Positions 17,659 through 26,604 of a DNA stretch of 64,000 nucleotides are shown piece after piece (positions within the stretch are counted from its first letter, which is position 1; every line of letters starts with the position of its first letter). The notes beneath the pieces are model-generated. The model made no database searches and had not been told where the DNA came from. It worked only from the letters and a program-made list of their open reading frames with translations. The stretch covers positions 1,364,001 through 1,428,000 of the forward strand of contig NZ_OX044366.1 in assembly GCF_943846705.1 (NCBI RefSeq), given 5' to 3'. Position numbers and translations under genes: made by a program. The stretch is from an uncultured Pseudomonas sp. GTDB lineage: Bacteria > Pseudomonadota > Gammaproteobacteria > Pseudomonadales > Pseudomonadaceae.

Positions 17659-18807
17659 ATGAGTGCACCTGTCGTCATCGTCGGCACCGGCCTGGCCGGC
17701 TACAACCTGGCCCGTGAATTTCGCAAGCTCGACAGCGAAACTCCGCTGCTGCTGATCAGCGCTGACGACGGTCGCTCGTATTCCAAGCCGATGCTGTCCA
17801 CCGGCTTTGCCAAAAACAAGGATGCCGATGGCCTGAGCATGGCCGAACCCGGCGCCATGGCCGAGCAACTCAAGGCGGAAGTCCGCACCCATACCCGCAT
17901 CAGCGGCATCGATCCCGCTCATCAGCAGCTGTGGATCGGTGAAGAGGCCGTCGCCTATCGCGACCTCGTGCTGGCCTGCGGCGCGGAGGTTATTCGCGTA
18001 CCCGTGCAGGGTGATGCTGGCGATGCAATCTTCTCGATCAATGACCTAGAGGATTACGCGCGCTTTCGCGCGGCCGCCGCCGGTAAGCAACGGGTATTGT
18101 TGCTCGGCGTTGGCCTGATCGGTTGTGAGTTTGCCAATGACCTGAGCCTCGGCGGTTATCAGGTTGAGTTGGTGGCACCCTGCGAGCAGCTGATGCCTGG
18201 CTTGCTGCATCCGGCCGCTGCCGCCGCTGTGCAGGCGGGTCTGGAAGGTCTGGGCGCGCGGTTTCACCTCGGTCCGGTGTTGGCCAGCCTGAATCACCAG
18301 GGCGATGCACTGCAAGCACGTCTGTCTGACGGCACGCTGATTGAGTGCGACCTGGTGCTCTCGGCGGTGGGGTTGCGCCCGCGCATCGACTTGGCGGCGG
18401 CTGCCGGCCTGGCGGTTAATCGCGGGGTGGTGGTCGATCGCCAGCTGCGTACTACCCACACCAATATCTACGCCCTGGGCGACTGCGCCGAGGTGGATGG
18501 CATCAACCTGCTCTATGTCATGCCGCTGATGACCTGCGCCCGTGCCTTGGCGCAAACCCTGGCCGGCAACCCCACTGCGGTGAGCTACGGCCCCATGCCG
18601 GTGACGGTAAAAACCCCGGTCTGCCCATTGGTGGTGTCGCCGCCTCCGCGCGGGCTGCAGGGCGAATGGAGCGTTGCAGGCAGTGGCGCTGACATCAAGG
18701 CGCTGTGCCACGACAGCAGCGGCGCGCTGCTCGGCTACGCGCTCACCGGTACGGCCGTGCAAGATAAACTGGCTTTGAATAAGCAGCTGCCGGCGCTGCT
18801 GGCCTGA
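17659..18807 (+). CDS. rubB: Rubredoxin-NAD(+) reductase
   Basis: 382 aa, pyridine nucleotide-disulfide oxidoreductase family without redox-active disulfide. The FAD Rossmann motif is [16 protein letters not shown] near the N-terminus, the NADH motif is [17 protein letters not shown] near residue 145, and the second FAD motif is [11 protein letters not shown] near 270. It moves electrons from NADH to rubredoxin. Two rubredoxin genes directly upstream support the assignment (known also as alkT-type reductase). The frame continues undamaged to [12 protein letters not shown]. Confidence 0.94.
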   Translation: MSAPVVIVGTGLAGYNLAREFRKLDSETPLLLISADDGRSYSKPMLSTGFAKNKDADGLSMAEPGAMAEQLKAEVRTHTRISGIDPAHQQLWIGEEAVAYRDLVLACGAEVIRVPVQGDAGDAIFSINDLEDYARFRAAAAGKQRVLLLGVGLIGCEFANDLSLGGYQVELVAPCEQLMPGLLHPAAAAAVQAGLEGLGARFHLGPVLASLNHQGDALQARLSDGTLIECDLVLSAVGLRPRIDLAAAAGLAVNRGVVVDRQLRTTHTNIYALGDCAEVDGINLLYVMPLMTCARALAQTLAGNPTAVSYGPMPVTVKTPVCPLVVSPPPRGLQGEWSVAGSGADIKALCHDSSGALLGYALTGTAVQDKLALNKQLPALLA

Positions 18808-18965
18808 ATGACGGCTGTTCTGTCGGATATGCCGCAAATTTGCCCGGTTTAACTGTCTGACAAGACTGGCGCAGGGCCCAATGCCATGCCATTCTCCCTC
18901 AGCCTGCCGCAGCCTAGAGCTGTTGCGGTGCCTTGGTATCTGCTCACGCAGAGCAGCCCGGACAC

Positions 18966-18973
18966 AACAACAA
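18966..18973 (+). promoter_or_regulatory. Candidate Hfq/Crc (CA) motif upstream of hupA
   Basis: AACAACAA fits AAnAAnAA inside an A-rich leader, ending 21 bp before the ATG of the HU gene. A link between HU and Hfq/Crc is inference; A-rich leaders can match by chance. Confidence 0.35.
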
Positions 18974-18993
18974 AAAACCGTAAAGAGGCATTT

Positions 18994-19266
18994 ATGCGTA
19001 AACCGGAACTCGCCGCCGCCATCGCCGATAAGGCGGATCTGACTAAAGATCAGGCAAACCGTGTACTTAACGCCGTACTCGAAGAAATCACCAACGCCCT
19101 GAACCGTAAGGACAGCGTTACCTTGGTGGGCTTCGGTACTTTCGTACAACGCCACCGCGGTGCTCGCACCGGTAAAAACCCGCAAACCGGTCAGCCGGTA
19201 CAGATTAAGGCCAGCAACACTGTCGCCTTTAAGCCAGGTAAATCCCTGAAAGACGCGGTTAACTGA
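18994..19266 (+). CDS. hupA: HU-family nucleoid DNA-binding protein
   Basis: 90 aa. Starts MRKPELAAAIADKADLTKDQ and carries the HU/IHF signature around GFGTFVQRHRGARTGKNPQT, the DNA-bending arm with RTGKNPQTGQP, and the closing FKPGKSLKDAVN. It compacts the chromosome and assists architecture-dependent transactions. The frame is open 36 codons upstream, but ATG 18994 with AAAGAGG upstream fits the family exactly. The symbol follows the HU paralogue found next to rubredoxin reductase in Pseudomonas. Confidence 0.95.
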   Translation: MRKPELAAAIADKADLTKDQANRVLNAVLEEITNALNRKDSVTLVGFGTFVQRHRGARTGKNPQTGQPVQIKASNTVAFKPGKSLKDAVN

Positions 19267-19275
19267 GTCCTCAGA

Positions 19276-19296
19276 CCCGGGGCCTTTGGCTCCGGG
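19276..19296 (+). terminator. Hairpin after hupA
   Basis: A 9-bp stem CCCGGGGCC / GGCTCCGGG (one G-T pair) with a TTT loop starts 10 bp after the stop codon. No clear T-run follows. Confidence 0.5.
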
Positions 19297-19406
19297 CGGC
19301 TGCGCACCGGCCTGCGTGTTCACGCCCTTCTTCCGGCCGGATGTAGTCCTCGCGACAACCCGCTACAATGCGCCGCCTTTTCCTTCCCCTTTGCGAGGCC
19401 TCGCGC

Positions 19407-19799
19407 ATGAAATTCCGTTTTCTTCTGTGGATGCTGGGCCGCTTGATGGCCAAGGCCAGTCGTGAAAACCCGGCGTTCCAACAGCAGCTTGTTGACCGCG
19501 ATATGACCTTCCAATTGCACACCCTGGACGGCAAGGTGGCGCGCCACTTCATCGTCAAAGACCAGCGCATCAGCAGTAAGCGTGGCCCGGCCAATGCGCC
19601 CGCATTCGCCCTCGGCTTCAAGGACGCGGCTTATGGTTTCGCCACCATGAGCGCGAAGAACAAGCAGCTGGCGTTTATGCAGGGCATTCAAAACAAGGAC
19701 ATCCAGATTCAGGGCAACCCGGCGCTGGTGATCTGGTTCCAGGGCCTGACCAAATACCTGATGCCGAAGAACAAAAGCGCCTCGAAAAAAGCCGCCTGA
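19407..19799 (+). CDS. SCP2-like sterol-carrier domain protein, function unknown
   Basis: 130 aa. An N-terminal hydrophobic helix (FRFLLWMLGRLM) is followed by an SCP2-like alpha/beta pattern. Segments FQLHTLDGKVARHFIVKD, PAFALGFKDAAYGFATM and FMQGIQNKDIQIQGNPALV fit the strand-helix order of SCP2 domains that bind lipids. The tail is Lys-rich (KNKSASKKAA). The ATG at 19407 is preferred over the upstream 19368 because it begins the conserved part. A -10-like TACAAT at 19364-19369 lies just ahead. The conserved hypothetical is usually found between HU and the next gene in Pseudomonas. Function is unknown. Confidence 0.8.
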   Translation: MKFRFLLWMLGRLMAKASRENPAFQQQLVDRDMTFQLHTLDGKVARHFIVKDQRISSKRGPANAPAFALGFKDAAYGFATMSAKNKQLAFMQGIQNKDIQIQGNPALVIWFQGLTKYLMPKNKSASKKAA

Positions 19800-19879
19800 C
19801 TTCGTAGCCGTGCGCGTCGGCGCTGGTCGCCGCGTACGCCTTTCGCTAGGCTGGTCGTTGCCATAGTGAGAGTTTGCCC

Positions 19880-20617
19880 ATGCGTCTGCCGCTGATTGCC
19901 TTGCTGTTGTCGTCTTCCCTTGCCTACGCTGCGCCGTCTAAAGTCGAAGCCTTGGCGCCAGTCTTCAAACTGGCCGGTATTCGTTTGCTTTGCGAACAGA
20001 CTGCGCCGCTGGTTCAGCGCGGCCTGCCGGATAAACAGCAAGCGCAGTTGGCCAAGGTGTTTTCCGCCGATAGCCTGTGCCTGGATTTGGCCAAGCGCCT
20101 GGCCGGCCAGCTCAAGCAAACGCAGTTGCAGCAGGCTCAGCGCCTGTTGGAAAGCCCGTTGGCGCAGGGCTTTACCGCTGCCGAGCGGGCTGTCGGTGAG
20201 GACGGCGCAGAAGCGCTGGCGGCCTATCGCCAGCAGCTGCGCGAGCGTCCACCGCGTGAAGAGCGTTTGGCCTTGGTGCGGCGCCTGGATGCGGCCGCAC
20301 ACACCACTGCGCTGGCTACCCTGCTGCGTTATGAGGTCGGTAAAACCCAGGCGTTCCTGGCCTTGCAGGCCCGTGGCGAAAGCATCGACGAGGCAGCCCT
20401 GAGCCGCCAGACCCAGGCACAGGAAGCCGCGTTGCGCGTCTCCAGTGCCGAGGCGGTGGAGTCCTTTATGTTCTACGCCTACCGGCAGATGCCCAGCGCA
20501 CAGTTGGCTGAGTATGCGGCGTTATATGAGCAGCCAGCAGTCACCCAGCTACTCGATAGCAGCGTGCGGTTACTGCCAGAGTTGTTTGCGGCGCGGCGTG
20601 CGCAGCTGAAGCAATAA
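19880..20617 (+). CDS. Secreted helical protein, DUF2059-like
   Basis: 245 aa. A signal peptide (MRLPLIALLLSSSLAYAAP) is cleaved near residue 17-18, so it is periplasmic. The rest is predicted all-alpha, with a C-terminal part (SAQLAEYAALYEQPAVTQLL) resembling the DUF2059 helix pair. Two Cys (CEQTAP, LCLDLA) could form a disulfide. ATG 19880 is chosen over TTG 19874 because it directly begins the signal peptide. No enzymatic motif seen. It ends before a strong terminator and faces the YbaK/HDOD gene. Confidence 0.75.
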   Translation: MRLPLIALLLSSSLAYAAPSKVEALAPVFKLAGIRLLCEQTAPLVQRGLPDKQQAQLAKVFSADSLCLDLAKRLAGQLKQTQLQQAQRLLESPLAQGFTAAERAVGEDGAEALAAYRQQLRERPPREERLALVRRLDAAAHTTALATLLRYEVGKTQAFLALQARGESIDEAALSRQTQAQEAALRVSSAEAVESFMFYAYRQMPSAQLAEYAALYEQPAVTQLLDSSVRLLPELFAARRAQLKQ

Positions 20618-20633
20618 CCGGCAGCACAAAGCC

Positions 20634-20659
20634 AAAAGGGGCCCTTAGGCCCCTTTTTT
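20634..20659. terminator. Bidirectional terminator between convergent genes
   Basis: AAAAGGGGCC, CTTA loop, GGCCCCTTTTTT: a 10-bp stem with T-runs on both strands. It can end transcription of the secreted DUF2059-like gene on the plus strand and of the YbaK/HDOD gene on the minus strand. Confidence 0.88.
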
Positions 20660-20670
20660 ATGCGGCGAAC

Positions 20671-22077
20671 TCAGTGCGCCGGATGGAATTGCGCAGCCAG
20701 TTCGCGCAGCGCGACCTCGGCGGCGAGGACCTTGCTCACCGCTTCCTCGGCCTTGTCACGGCTGATGCCGAGGTTGTCGAACAGGCTTTGCGGAATCTCG
20801 CTCTGTGGCCCTGCACCGATGCCGCGGTTGCGCAGCAGGCTAACCGACAGGCACACCAGGTTTGGATAGGCGGCATGTACGCCGTTGTACTCGGCGTCGT
20901 GCTGGAAGCGCAGGGCGCTGAGCAGTTCTTCCGGCATATCCCAGTAGCGCATCAACCAGGCACCGATTTGCTCGCGGGTAATACCCAGCAGATGCTGCTC
21001 GATATAGCTGGAGGGCAGGTGTGGGTTGACCTCCAGGTGTCGGCAGATCAGCGAGAAGTGCGGCGGGAACACATGCGCCAGCACCAGGTAGCCGAAGTTA
21101 TGCAGCAGGCCAGCGAGGTAGCTCAGGCCGGCTTCCGGGCGCTGCGCGCGCGGAATGGCGCGGGTCAGGCCTTCGATCACCGCCGCGCTGTAAATCGCTT
21201 GTTGCCAATACGGCGTGGCGTGTTGCGGGTTGTCCTTGGGCAGGCTCAGGGTTTTACCCAGAGCCAGGCCCAGCGCCAGGTTGATCACCAGATCGAAGCC
21301 CAGCACGCGAACGATGGCATCTTCCACCGAGCGGATCTTGCCCGGCGCGGCGTAGTAGGGTGAAGCGGCCCAGCTGACCACCTGAGCGGCCAGGGCAGGG
21401 TCGGTTTCGACCACGCCGGTCATGTCATCGACCGTTGCGTCGGGGTCGACGCGCAGCTTGATGATCTTCTGTGCGGTTTCCGGTAGCGGTGGAATCTCGA
21501 TGGTTTCTTCCAGGCGTTGCTGGATGCGTCGGGCGGTAAAGGCCTGCACCGCTTGAGTGATTTCCGCGCGGTCGTCATCCGGGCGGTCGAGGTTCAGGCG
21601 GATATTGCTCAGGGGTTCACCGAAGCGTGCGGCACTGGCCTTGCTCAGCAGGCTCTTGAATGCCTCGCTGCTCAGCTCCAGCAGTACGCCGCGCTGGCCG
21701 GACTCGATATACAGGCTGGGTACCTGCAGCAGGCGCTCGTCATACAGGCACGGCGAGCTGGTCAGTGGTGGTAAGCCGGGCAGCATTTTCAGGTTGTGCT
21801 TGCTGAGCATGCGCTCCAGGCGATCCGGTTTAACCGCCACCAGCTGACGCCCGGTAAGCTCAGTGAGGCGGTTAAGGTCGAGCAACTGGTCCTGCGGGAA
21901 AAGTACCAGCAGCGCGCCCACGGCATCATCCAGCAACACCGCTTGCAGGCGTTGCGCGGCCGGTAAACCGGGCAGGTCACGGCAGACTTGGTAGGCCAGA
22001 CCGAGCTTGTCCAGCATTTGCAAAATCACCGCTGGCGGGCGCGGAGCAGTGTCGGGGGCAAGGGCGAGCTCAGTCAT
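20671..22077 (-). CDS. YbaK-like plus HDOD domain protein
   Basis: 468 aa. Residues about 10-150 resemble a YbaK/aminoacyl-tRNA deacylase fold (LLVLFPQDQLLDLNRLTELTG, then LPGLPPLTSSPCLYDERLL, YIESGQRGVLLELSSE). Residues about 185-400 are an HDOD domain (EIPPLPETAQKIIKLR, DPALAAQVVSWA, GLLHNFGYLVLAHVF) in which the HD metal pair is replaced by HN, as usual for HDOD. These proteins act in signalling rather than catalysis. ATG 22077 (MTELALAPD) is chosen; an ATG eight codons upstream (22101) is possible. Downstream of recG on the same strand. Confidence 0.82.
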   Translation of the reverse strand: MTELALAPDTAPRPPAVILQMLDKLGLAYQVCRDLPGLPAAQRLQAVLLDDAVGALLVLFPQDQLLDLNRLTELTGRQLVAVKPDRLERMLSKHNLKMLPGLPPLTSSPCLYDERLLQVPSLYIESGQRGVLLELSSEAFKSLLSKASAARFGEPLSNIRLNLDRPDDDRAEITQAVQAFTARRIQQRLEETIEIPPLPETAQKIIKLRVDPDATVDDMTGVVETDPALAAQVVSWAASPYYAAPGKIRSVEDAIVRVLGFDLVINLALGLALGKTLSLPKDNPQHATPYWQQAIYSAAVIEGLTRAIPRAQRPEAGLSYLAGLLHNFGYLVLAHVFPPHFSLICRHLEVNPHLPSSYIEQHLLGITREQIGAWLMRYWDMPEELLSALRFQHDAEYNGVHAAYPNLVCLSVSLLRNRGIGAGPQSEIPQSLFDNLGISRDKAEEAVSKVLAAEVALRELAAQFHPAH

Positions 22078-22167
22078 GGCGGTATCCGGCAAAGGCAGCA
22101 ATGTTTTGAGTATAAACAGCGTGCTGGCGAAAATGCGCGCTAGCTGACAGTTGTGTTGTGTACTGGC

Positions 22168-24243
22168 TCACACTTGACCGTACTGCTGGCCATGCCGTAA
22201 CCAGCGCTCAAGCAGCGGGCTGACATGTTGCGGCCAGTGATCCAGGAGTGCCTGGGCCGCGTCGCGGACGGCGGGCAGCAGGTCAGCATCGCGCATCAGG
22301 TCGGCCACCTTGAATTGCAGCAGGCCGGTCTGGCGGGTGCCGAGCATCTCGCCGGGGCCGCGCAGTTCCAGGTCTTTTTCGGCGATAACGAAGCCATCGC
22401 AAGTCTCGCGCATGATGGCCAGGCGCTGGCGACCCAATTGCGACAGCGGCGCGTGATAGAGCAGCAGGCAATGGCTGGCGGCGCTGCCGCGGCCGACTCG
22501 TCCGCGTAACTGGTGGAGCTGGGCCAGGCCCAGGCGCTCAGGGTTCTCGATGATCATCAGGCTGGCGTTGGGCACATCGACGCCCACCTCGATCACCGTG
22601 GTGGCAACCAGTAATTGCAGTTGGCCCTGCTTGAACTGCTCCATCACTGCGGCTTTTTCCGCGGGTTTCATGCGCCCGTGGATCAATCCGACATTCAGCC
22701 CGCCGAGTGCAGCGCTGAGGTCGACGAAGGTGGTTTCGGCGGCCTGACAGGTCAGCTCTTCGGATTCCTCGATCAGCGTGCACACCCAGTAAGCCTGACG
22801 GCCCTCGTTGCAGGCCAGGCGCACGCGCTCGACCACTTCCAGGCGGCGACTGTCGGCGATTACCAGGGTGTTGACCGGGGTACGGCCGGGCGGCAGCTCA
22901 TCGAGGATGGAGGTGTCGAGGTCGGCGTAGGCACTCATCGCCAGGGTTCGGGGGATTGGCGTGGCGGTCATGATCAGCTGGTGTGGGCACATGCGTCCGC
23001 CAATGCCTTTCTGCCGCAAGGCCAGGCGTTGCTGCACACCGAAGCGGTGCTGTTCGTCGATGATCACTAGGGCGAGCTTCTGAAAGCGTACCTCGTCTTG
23101 AAACAGCGCATGGGTGCCAACCACCATGGGCGCACCGCTGGCGATCTGTTCCAGGGCACTGGCGCGAGCCTTGCCTTTGAGCTTGCCAGCCAGCCAGGCG
23201 ACCTCCAGGCCCAGCGGGGCCAGCCATTTGCTGAAGTTGATAAAGTGTTGCTCGGCGAGAATCTCGGTGGGGGCCATCAACGCCACCTGATAACCGGCTT
23301 CCAGCGCTTGTAGCGCGGCAAAGGCGGCAACCACGGTCTTGCCGGCACCCACATCGCCCTGCACCAGGCGCAGCATGGGTTCGCTCTGGCTGAGGTCGTA
23401 GGCGATTTCCGCGCCGACCCGTTGTTGTGCGCCGGTGGGGGTAAAGCCCAGGTTGGCCAGGTACTGCTGCGGCAGGCTTTTCGCCAGTGGCAACGCTGGC
23501 GCCTGCTGTGCGCGCACGCTCTCGCGCAGGCGTTGCAACGACAGCTGGTGGGTCAGCAGTTCTTCGAAGGCCAGGCGGTGTTGGGCCCAGTGGCGGCCTT
23601 CGGCGAGCTCTTCGAGATCAGCGTCTGGCGGTGGTCGATGCAGGTAGCGGATCGCCTGATCCAGCGGGCTGAGCTGGTAATCGTCGGCCAGCTCGCGCGG
23701 TAGCCAGTCCGGCAGGCTGTGTGGGCCCAGGCGCGCCAGGGCTTGCTCACTGAGCTGGCGCAGGCGTTGCTGGGTCAGGCCCTCGGTGGTCGGGTAAATC
23801 GGCGTCAGCGTCTGCTCGACCGCGATTGGCTCGCTACCGGAGAGGGCGCGGTATTCCGGGTGATAGATTTCCAGGCCGGAAGAGCCGGGGCGTACTTCGC
23901 CATAGCAGCGCACCTGGGTGCCGCGTTTCAGGCCTTCCTTCTGCGCCTGGCTGAAGTGATAGAAGCGCAGGCTGAGGGTGCCGCTGCCGTCCTGCAGGCG
24001 CACCAGCAAACTGCGGCGGCGGCCCATAACCACGTCGGCACCGGCGACTATGCCTTCAACTACGGCATCCTGGCCGGGGCGCAGCGCACCAATCGGTACG
24101 ATGCGGGTGCGATCCTGATAGCGCAGCGGCAGGTGGAACAGCACATCCTGCAAGGTTTCCAGGCCGACCTTGGCAAGTTTTTCGGCCAGCGCTGCGCCCA
24201 CGCCTTTCAGCGCGGTGACAGAGACGGCAGCCAGTTCGGACAT
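22168..24243 (-). CDS. recG: RecG ATP-dependent DNA helicase
   Basis: 691 aa, standard length. An N-terminal wedge/OB domain at about 1-250 (LKGVGAALAEKLAKVGL, FHLPLRYQDRT) is followed by the SF2 helicase core: Walker A in VQGDVGAGKTVVA, motif Ia APTEILAEQH, motif II IIDEQHRFGV, motif III TATPIPRTL, then motifs V-VI including QLRGRVGRG. It remodels stalled replication forks and branched DNA. It lies 9 bp downstream of oxyR on the same strand, so the two genes are co-transcribed, an arrangement typical of Pseudomonas. Confidence 0.98.
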   Translation of the reverse strand: MSELAAVSVTALKGVGAALAEKLAKVGLETLQDVLFHLPLRYQDRTRIVPIGALRPGQDAVVEGIVAGADVVMGRRRSLLVRLQDGSGTLSLRFYHFSQAQKEGLKRGTQVRCYGEVRPGSSGLEIYHPEYRALSGSEPIAVEQTLTPIYPTTEGLTQQRLRQLSEQALARLGPHSLPDWLPRELADDYQLSPLDQAIRYLHRPPPDADLEELAEGRHWAQHRLAFEELLTHQLSLQRLRESVRAQQAPALPLAKSLPQQYLANLGFTPTGAQQRVGAEIAYDLSQSEPMLRLVQGDVGAGKTVVAAFAALQALEAGYQVALMAPTEILAEQHFINFSKWLAPLGLEVAWLAGKLKGKARASALEQIASGAPMVVGTHALFQDEVRFQKLALVIIDEQHRFGVQQRLALRQKGIGGRMCPHQLIMTATPIPRTLAMSAYADLDTSILDELPPGRTPVNTLVIADSRRLEVVERVRLACNEGRQAYWVCTLIEESEELTCQAAETTFVDLSAALGGLNVGLIHGRMKPAEKAAVMEQFKQGQLQLLVATTVIEVGVDVPNASLMIIENPERLGLAQLHQLRGRVGRGSAASHCLLLYHAPLSQLGRQRLAIMRETCDGFVIAEKDLELRGPGEMLGTRQTGLLQFKVADLMRDADLLPAVRDAAQALLDHWPQHVSPLLERWLRHGQQYGQV

Positions 24244-24252
24244 GCCCTGGCC

Positions 24253-25179
24253 TTAGTCGTGCTTGGGCAGCGGACGCGCCACCGAGCACAGGCGGATCGA
24301 GTCGGTCAGCACTTCAATGGCGTTTGGCCGCGGGAAGCTGGCGCGCCAGGCGATGGCCACGGTGCGGAACGGCGTTGGCGCACTGAGTGGGCGCACTTCG
24401 ATCACGCCGGGGGCGTAATGGTGGCTGTCGACGGCGGAGAACGGCAGGATCGACACCCCCAGGCCAGAGGCGACCATATGGCGGATGGTTTCCAGCGAGC
24501 TGGACTCCACCGTGGTGTGTTTGGCGCTGTCTTCGCCGCCTTTACGCAGCGTCGGGCAGGCTTCCAGTACCTGATCACGGAAGCAGTGGCCTTCGCCAAG
24601 CAGCAGCAGGCTTTTGTCATTCAACAGCTTGCTGTCGATGGTTTTCATCGCCGCCCACGGGTGGCCAAACGGCAGCAGGGCGTAGAACGGCTCGTCGTAC
24701 AGCGGCTTGGTCAGCACATCGGCTTCATGGAACGGCAGGGCGATGATGATCGCGTCCAGTTCACCGTTGCGCAGCTTGTCGCGCAGCACATGGGTGAAGT
24801 TTTCCTCGATATACAGCGGCATGTCCGGGGCGACCCGGTGCAGCTGCGGGATTAGATGTGGGAACAGGTAAGGCCCGACGGTGTAAATTGCACCGATTTT
24901 CAGCGGCGCGGCCATCTGGTTCTTGCCGGCCTGGGCCAGTTCACGGATGCCCTGGGCCTGCTCCAGGACCTTTTGCGCCTGGGTGACGATGCCTTCACCG
25001 ACGGGCGTCAGGCGCACGGCGCTCTTGCTGCGCTCGAAGATCAGCACGCCGAGTTCATCTTCGAGCTTTTTCACCCCCACCGACAGCGTTGGCTGGCTGA
25101 CATGGCAGCGCTCAGCGGCGCGGCCGAAGTGCTGTTCCTGAGCGAGGGTGACTATGTAGCGCAGTTCAGTGAGGGTCAT
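24253..25179 (-). CDS. oxyR: OxyR hydrogen peroxide sensor and regulator
   Basis: 308 aa LysR-type regulator. The winged HTH lies at 1-60 (RAAERCHVSQPTLSVGVKKL) and the substrate-binding-like sensor domain at 90-300. The redox pair is at the canonical positions: C199 in GEGHCFRDQ and C208 (LEAC). Oxidation by peroxide forms a disulfide and activates catalase and alkyl hydroperoxide reductase genes. First gene of oxyR-recG. The 268-bp gap upstream also serves the divergent nuo operon. Confidence 0.97.
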   Translation of the reverse strand: MTLTELRYIVTLAQEQHFGRAAERCHVSQPTLSVGVKKLEDELGVLIFERSKSAVRLTPVGEGIVTQAQKVLEQAQGIRELAQAGKNQMAAPLKIGAIYTVGPYLFPHLIPQLHRVAPDMPLYIEENFTHVLRDKLRNGELDAIIIALPFHEADVLTKPLYDEPFYALLPFGHPWAAMKTIDSKLLNDKSLLLLGEGHCFRDQVLEACPTLRKGGEDSAKHTTVESSSLETIRHMVASGLGVSILPFSAVDSHHYAPGVIEVRPLSAPTPFRTVAIAWRASFPRPNAIEVLTDSIRLCSVARPLPKHD

Positions 25180-25324
25180 AGTCTTTATCCATTAAGTTGG
25201 GCCCAAGCATAGCGGCTGTATTCAATGGAACCAACAGTTGATGCCGTCCAGGGGCGCAGGCTGAAGGCGGAGAGCAGTTTTGGCGATTGGCTACTTATTA
25301 ATGTCGCTTTGTGAACAGAAAATA

Positions 25325-25337
25325 ATTAGTTACTAAT
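25325..25337. promoter_or_regulatory. Palindrome in the oxyR-nuoA gap
   Basis: ATTAGT-T-ACTAAT is a perfect 6-1-6 palindrome in the AT-rich middle of the 268-bp divergent region. A -10-like TAGAAT (25350-25355) follows toward nuoA, without a good -35. It could be an operator for nuo or oxyR; the binding protein is unknown. Confidence 0.35.
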
Positions 25338-25447
25338 CAGTTGTGCGCATAGAATTGCGAGCATACTTGGCGGGCGACCCAGGCCGGGCTTTCGCACTCG
25401 CCATAAAAAAATAAACAGGCCGTTCCTTTTACCCAAGGAGTACCGGC

Positions 25448-25861
25448 ATGCCTGATGCGGTAACGACCATGTCCCATAACTGGGCTTTTGCTGTGTTCCT
25501 GCTTGGAGTCTGCGGGCTCATCGCCTTTATGCTTGGGCTGTCCAGCCTGCTGGGGAGCAAAGCCTGGGGCCGCAGCAAGAACGAGCCCTTTGAGTCCGGC
25601 ATGTTGCCCGTCGGCAGCGCGCGTCTGCGCCTGTCAGCCAAATTCTATCTGGTCGCGATGCTCTTCGTGATCTTCGACGTTGAAGCCCTCTTTCTCTTCG
25701 CTTGGGCAGTCTCGGTACGCGAAAGCGGCTGGGCTGGGCTGATCGAAGCTACAGTCTTTATAGCAATTCTGTTGGCAGGTCTTGTCTACCTTTGGCGGGT
25801 CGGGGCGCTCGATTGGGCACCTCAGGGTCGTCGTGAGCGGCAGGCGAAGCTAAAACAATGA
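25448..25861 (+). CDS. nuoA: NuoA, complex I membrane subunit A
   Basis: 137 aa, three transmembrane segments. Conserved [17 protein letters not shown] and [20 protein letters not shown], the acidic-residue-bearing TM2 of NuoA. It forms part of the quinone-site interface of NADH:quinone oxidoreductase. Ribosome site AAGGAG lies 7 bp before ATG 25448. First gene of a 13-gene operon in standard order. Transcription starts in the gap shared with oxyR. Confidence 0.97.
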   Translation: MPDAVTTMSHNWAFAVFLLGVCGLIAFMLGLSSLLGSKAWGRSKNEPFESGMLPVGSARLRLSAKFYLVAMLFVIFDVEALFLFAWAVSVRESGWAGLIEATVFIAILLAGLVYLWRVGALDWAPQGRRERQAKLKQ

Positions 25862-25871
25862 GGCTTTGGCG

Positions 25872-26549
25872 ATGCAATACAAACTTACCCGGATCGATCC
25901 GGATGCGCCTAACGAGCGCTATCCGGTCGGCGAGCGGGAGACGGTTTCCGATCCGCTGCTAGACGATCAAGTCCACAAGAACATCTACATGGGCAAGCTC
26001 TCGGATGTTCTTAATGGCGCAGTGAACTGGGGGCGCAAGAACTCCCTGTGGCCGTATAACTTCGGCCTGTCCTGCTGCTATGTGGAAATGACCACCGCCT
26101 TTACCGCGCCGCACGATGTGGCACGGTTTGGTGCGGAGGTAATCCGCGCCTCCCCACGCCAGGCAGACTTCATGGTCATCGCCGGTACCTGCTTTATCAA
26201 AATGGCCCCGGTCATCCAGCGTCTGTACGAACAGATGCTGGAGCCTAAGTGGGTGATCTCGATGGGTTCGTGCGCCAACTCCGGCGGCATGTATGACATC
26301 TATTCCGTGGTCCAGGGCGTCGATAAGTTCTTGCCGGTCGACGTCTATATCCCTGGCTGCCCACCGCGTCCTGAGGCATTCCTGCAAGGCTTGATGCTGC
26401 TGCAGGAATCGATCGCCCAGGAGCGTCGCCCGTTGTCCTGGGTGGTTGGTGATCAAGGGGTTTACCGCGCCGACATGCCTTCGCAGAAAGAGCAACGCCG
26501 CGAAGAGCGCATCGCTGTAACCAACCTGCGCAGCCCCGACGAAGTGTGA
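25872..26549 (+). CDS. nuoB: NuoB, complex I N2-cluster subunit
   Basis: 225 aa. The N2 4Fe-4S ligands are all present: the adjacent Cys pair in [21 protein letters not shown] and [11 protein letters not shown]2 passes electrons to quinone. The frame opens at TTG 25866, but ATG 25872 ([11 protein letters not shown]) fits the family. It lies 10 bp after nuoA. Confidence 0.98.
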   Translation: MQYKLTRIDPDAPNERYPVGERETVSDPLLDDQVHKNIYMGKLSDVLNGAVNWGRKNSLWPYNFGLSCCYVEMTTAFTAPHDVARFGAEVIRASPRQADFMVIAGTCFIKMAPVIQRLYEQMLEPKWVISMGSCANSGGMYDIYSVVQGVDKFLPVDVYIPGCPPRPEAFLQGLMLLQESIAQERRPLSWVVGDQGVYRADMPSQKEQRREERIAVTNLRSPDEV

Positions 26550-26604
26550 GCCTGGGCTCGCTTGAGCCCGCCTACTGACGCCGTTGACCTAAGCGATCGA
26601 GACC

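Noticed and set aside
25407..25414. AAAAATAA, a match to the Hfq/Crc motif upstream of nuoA
   Set aside because: It lies 33 bp from the start codon in a poly-A stretch, away from the ribosome site, and complex I is not a typical Crc target.
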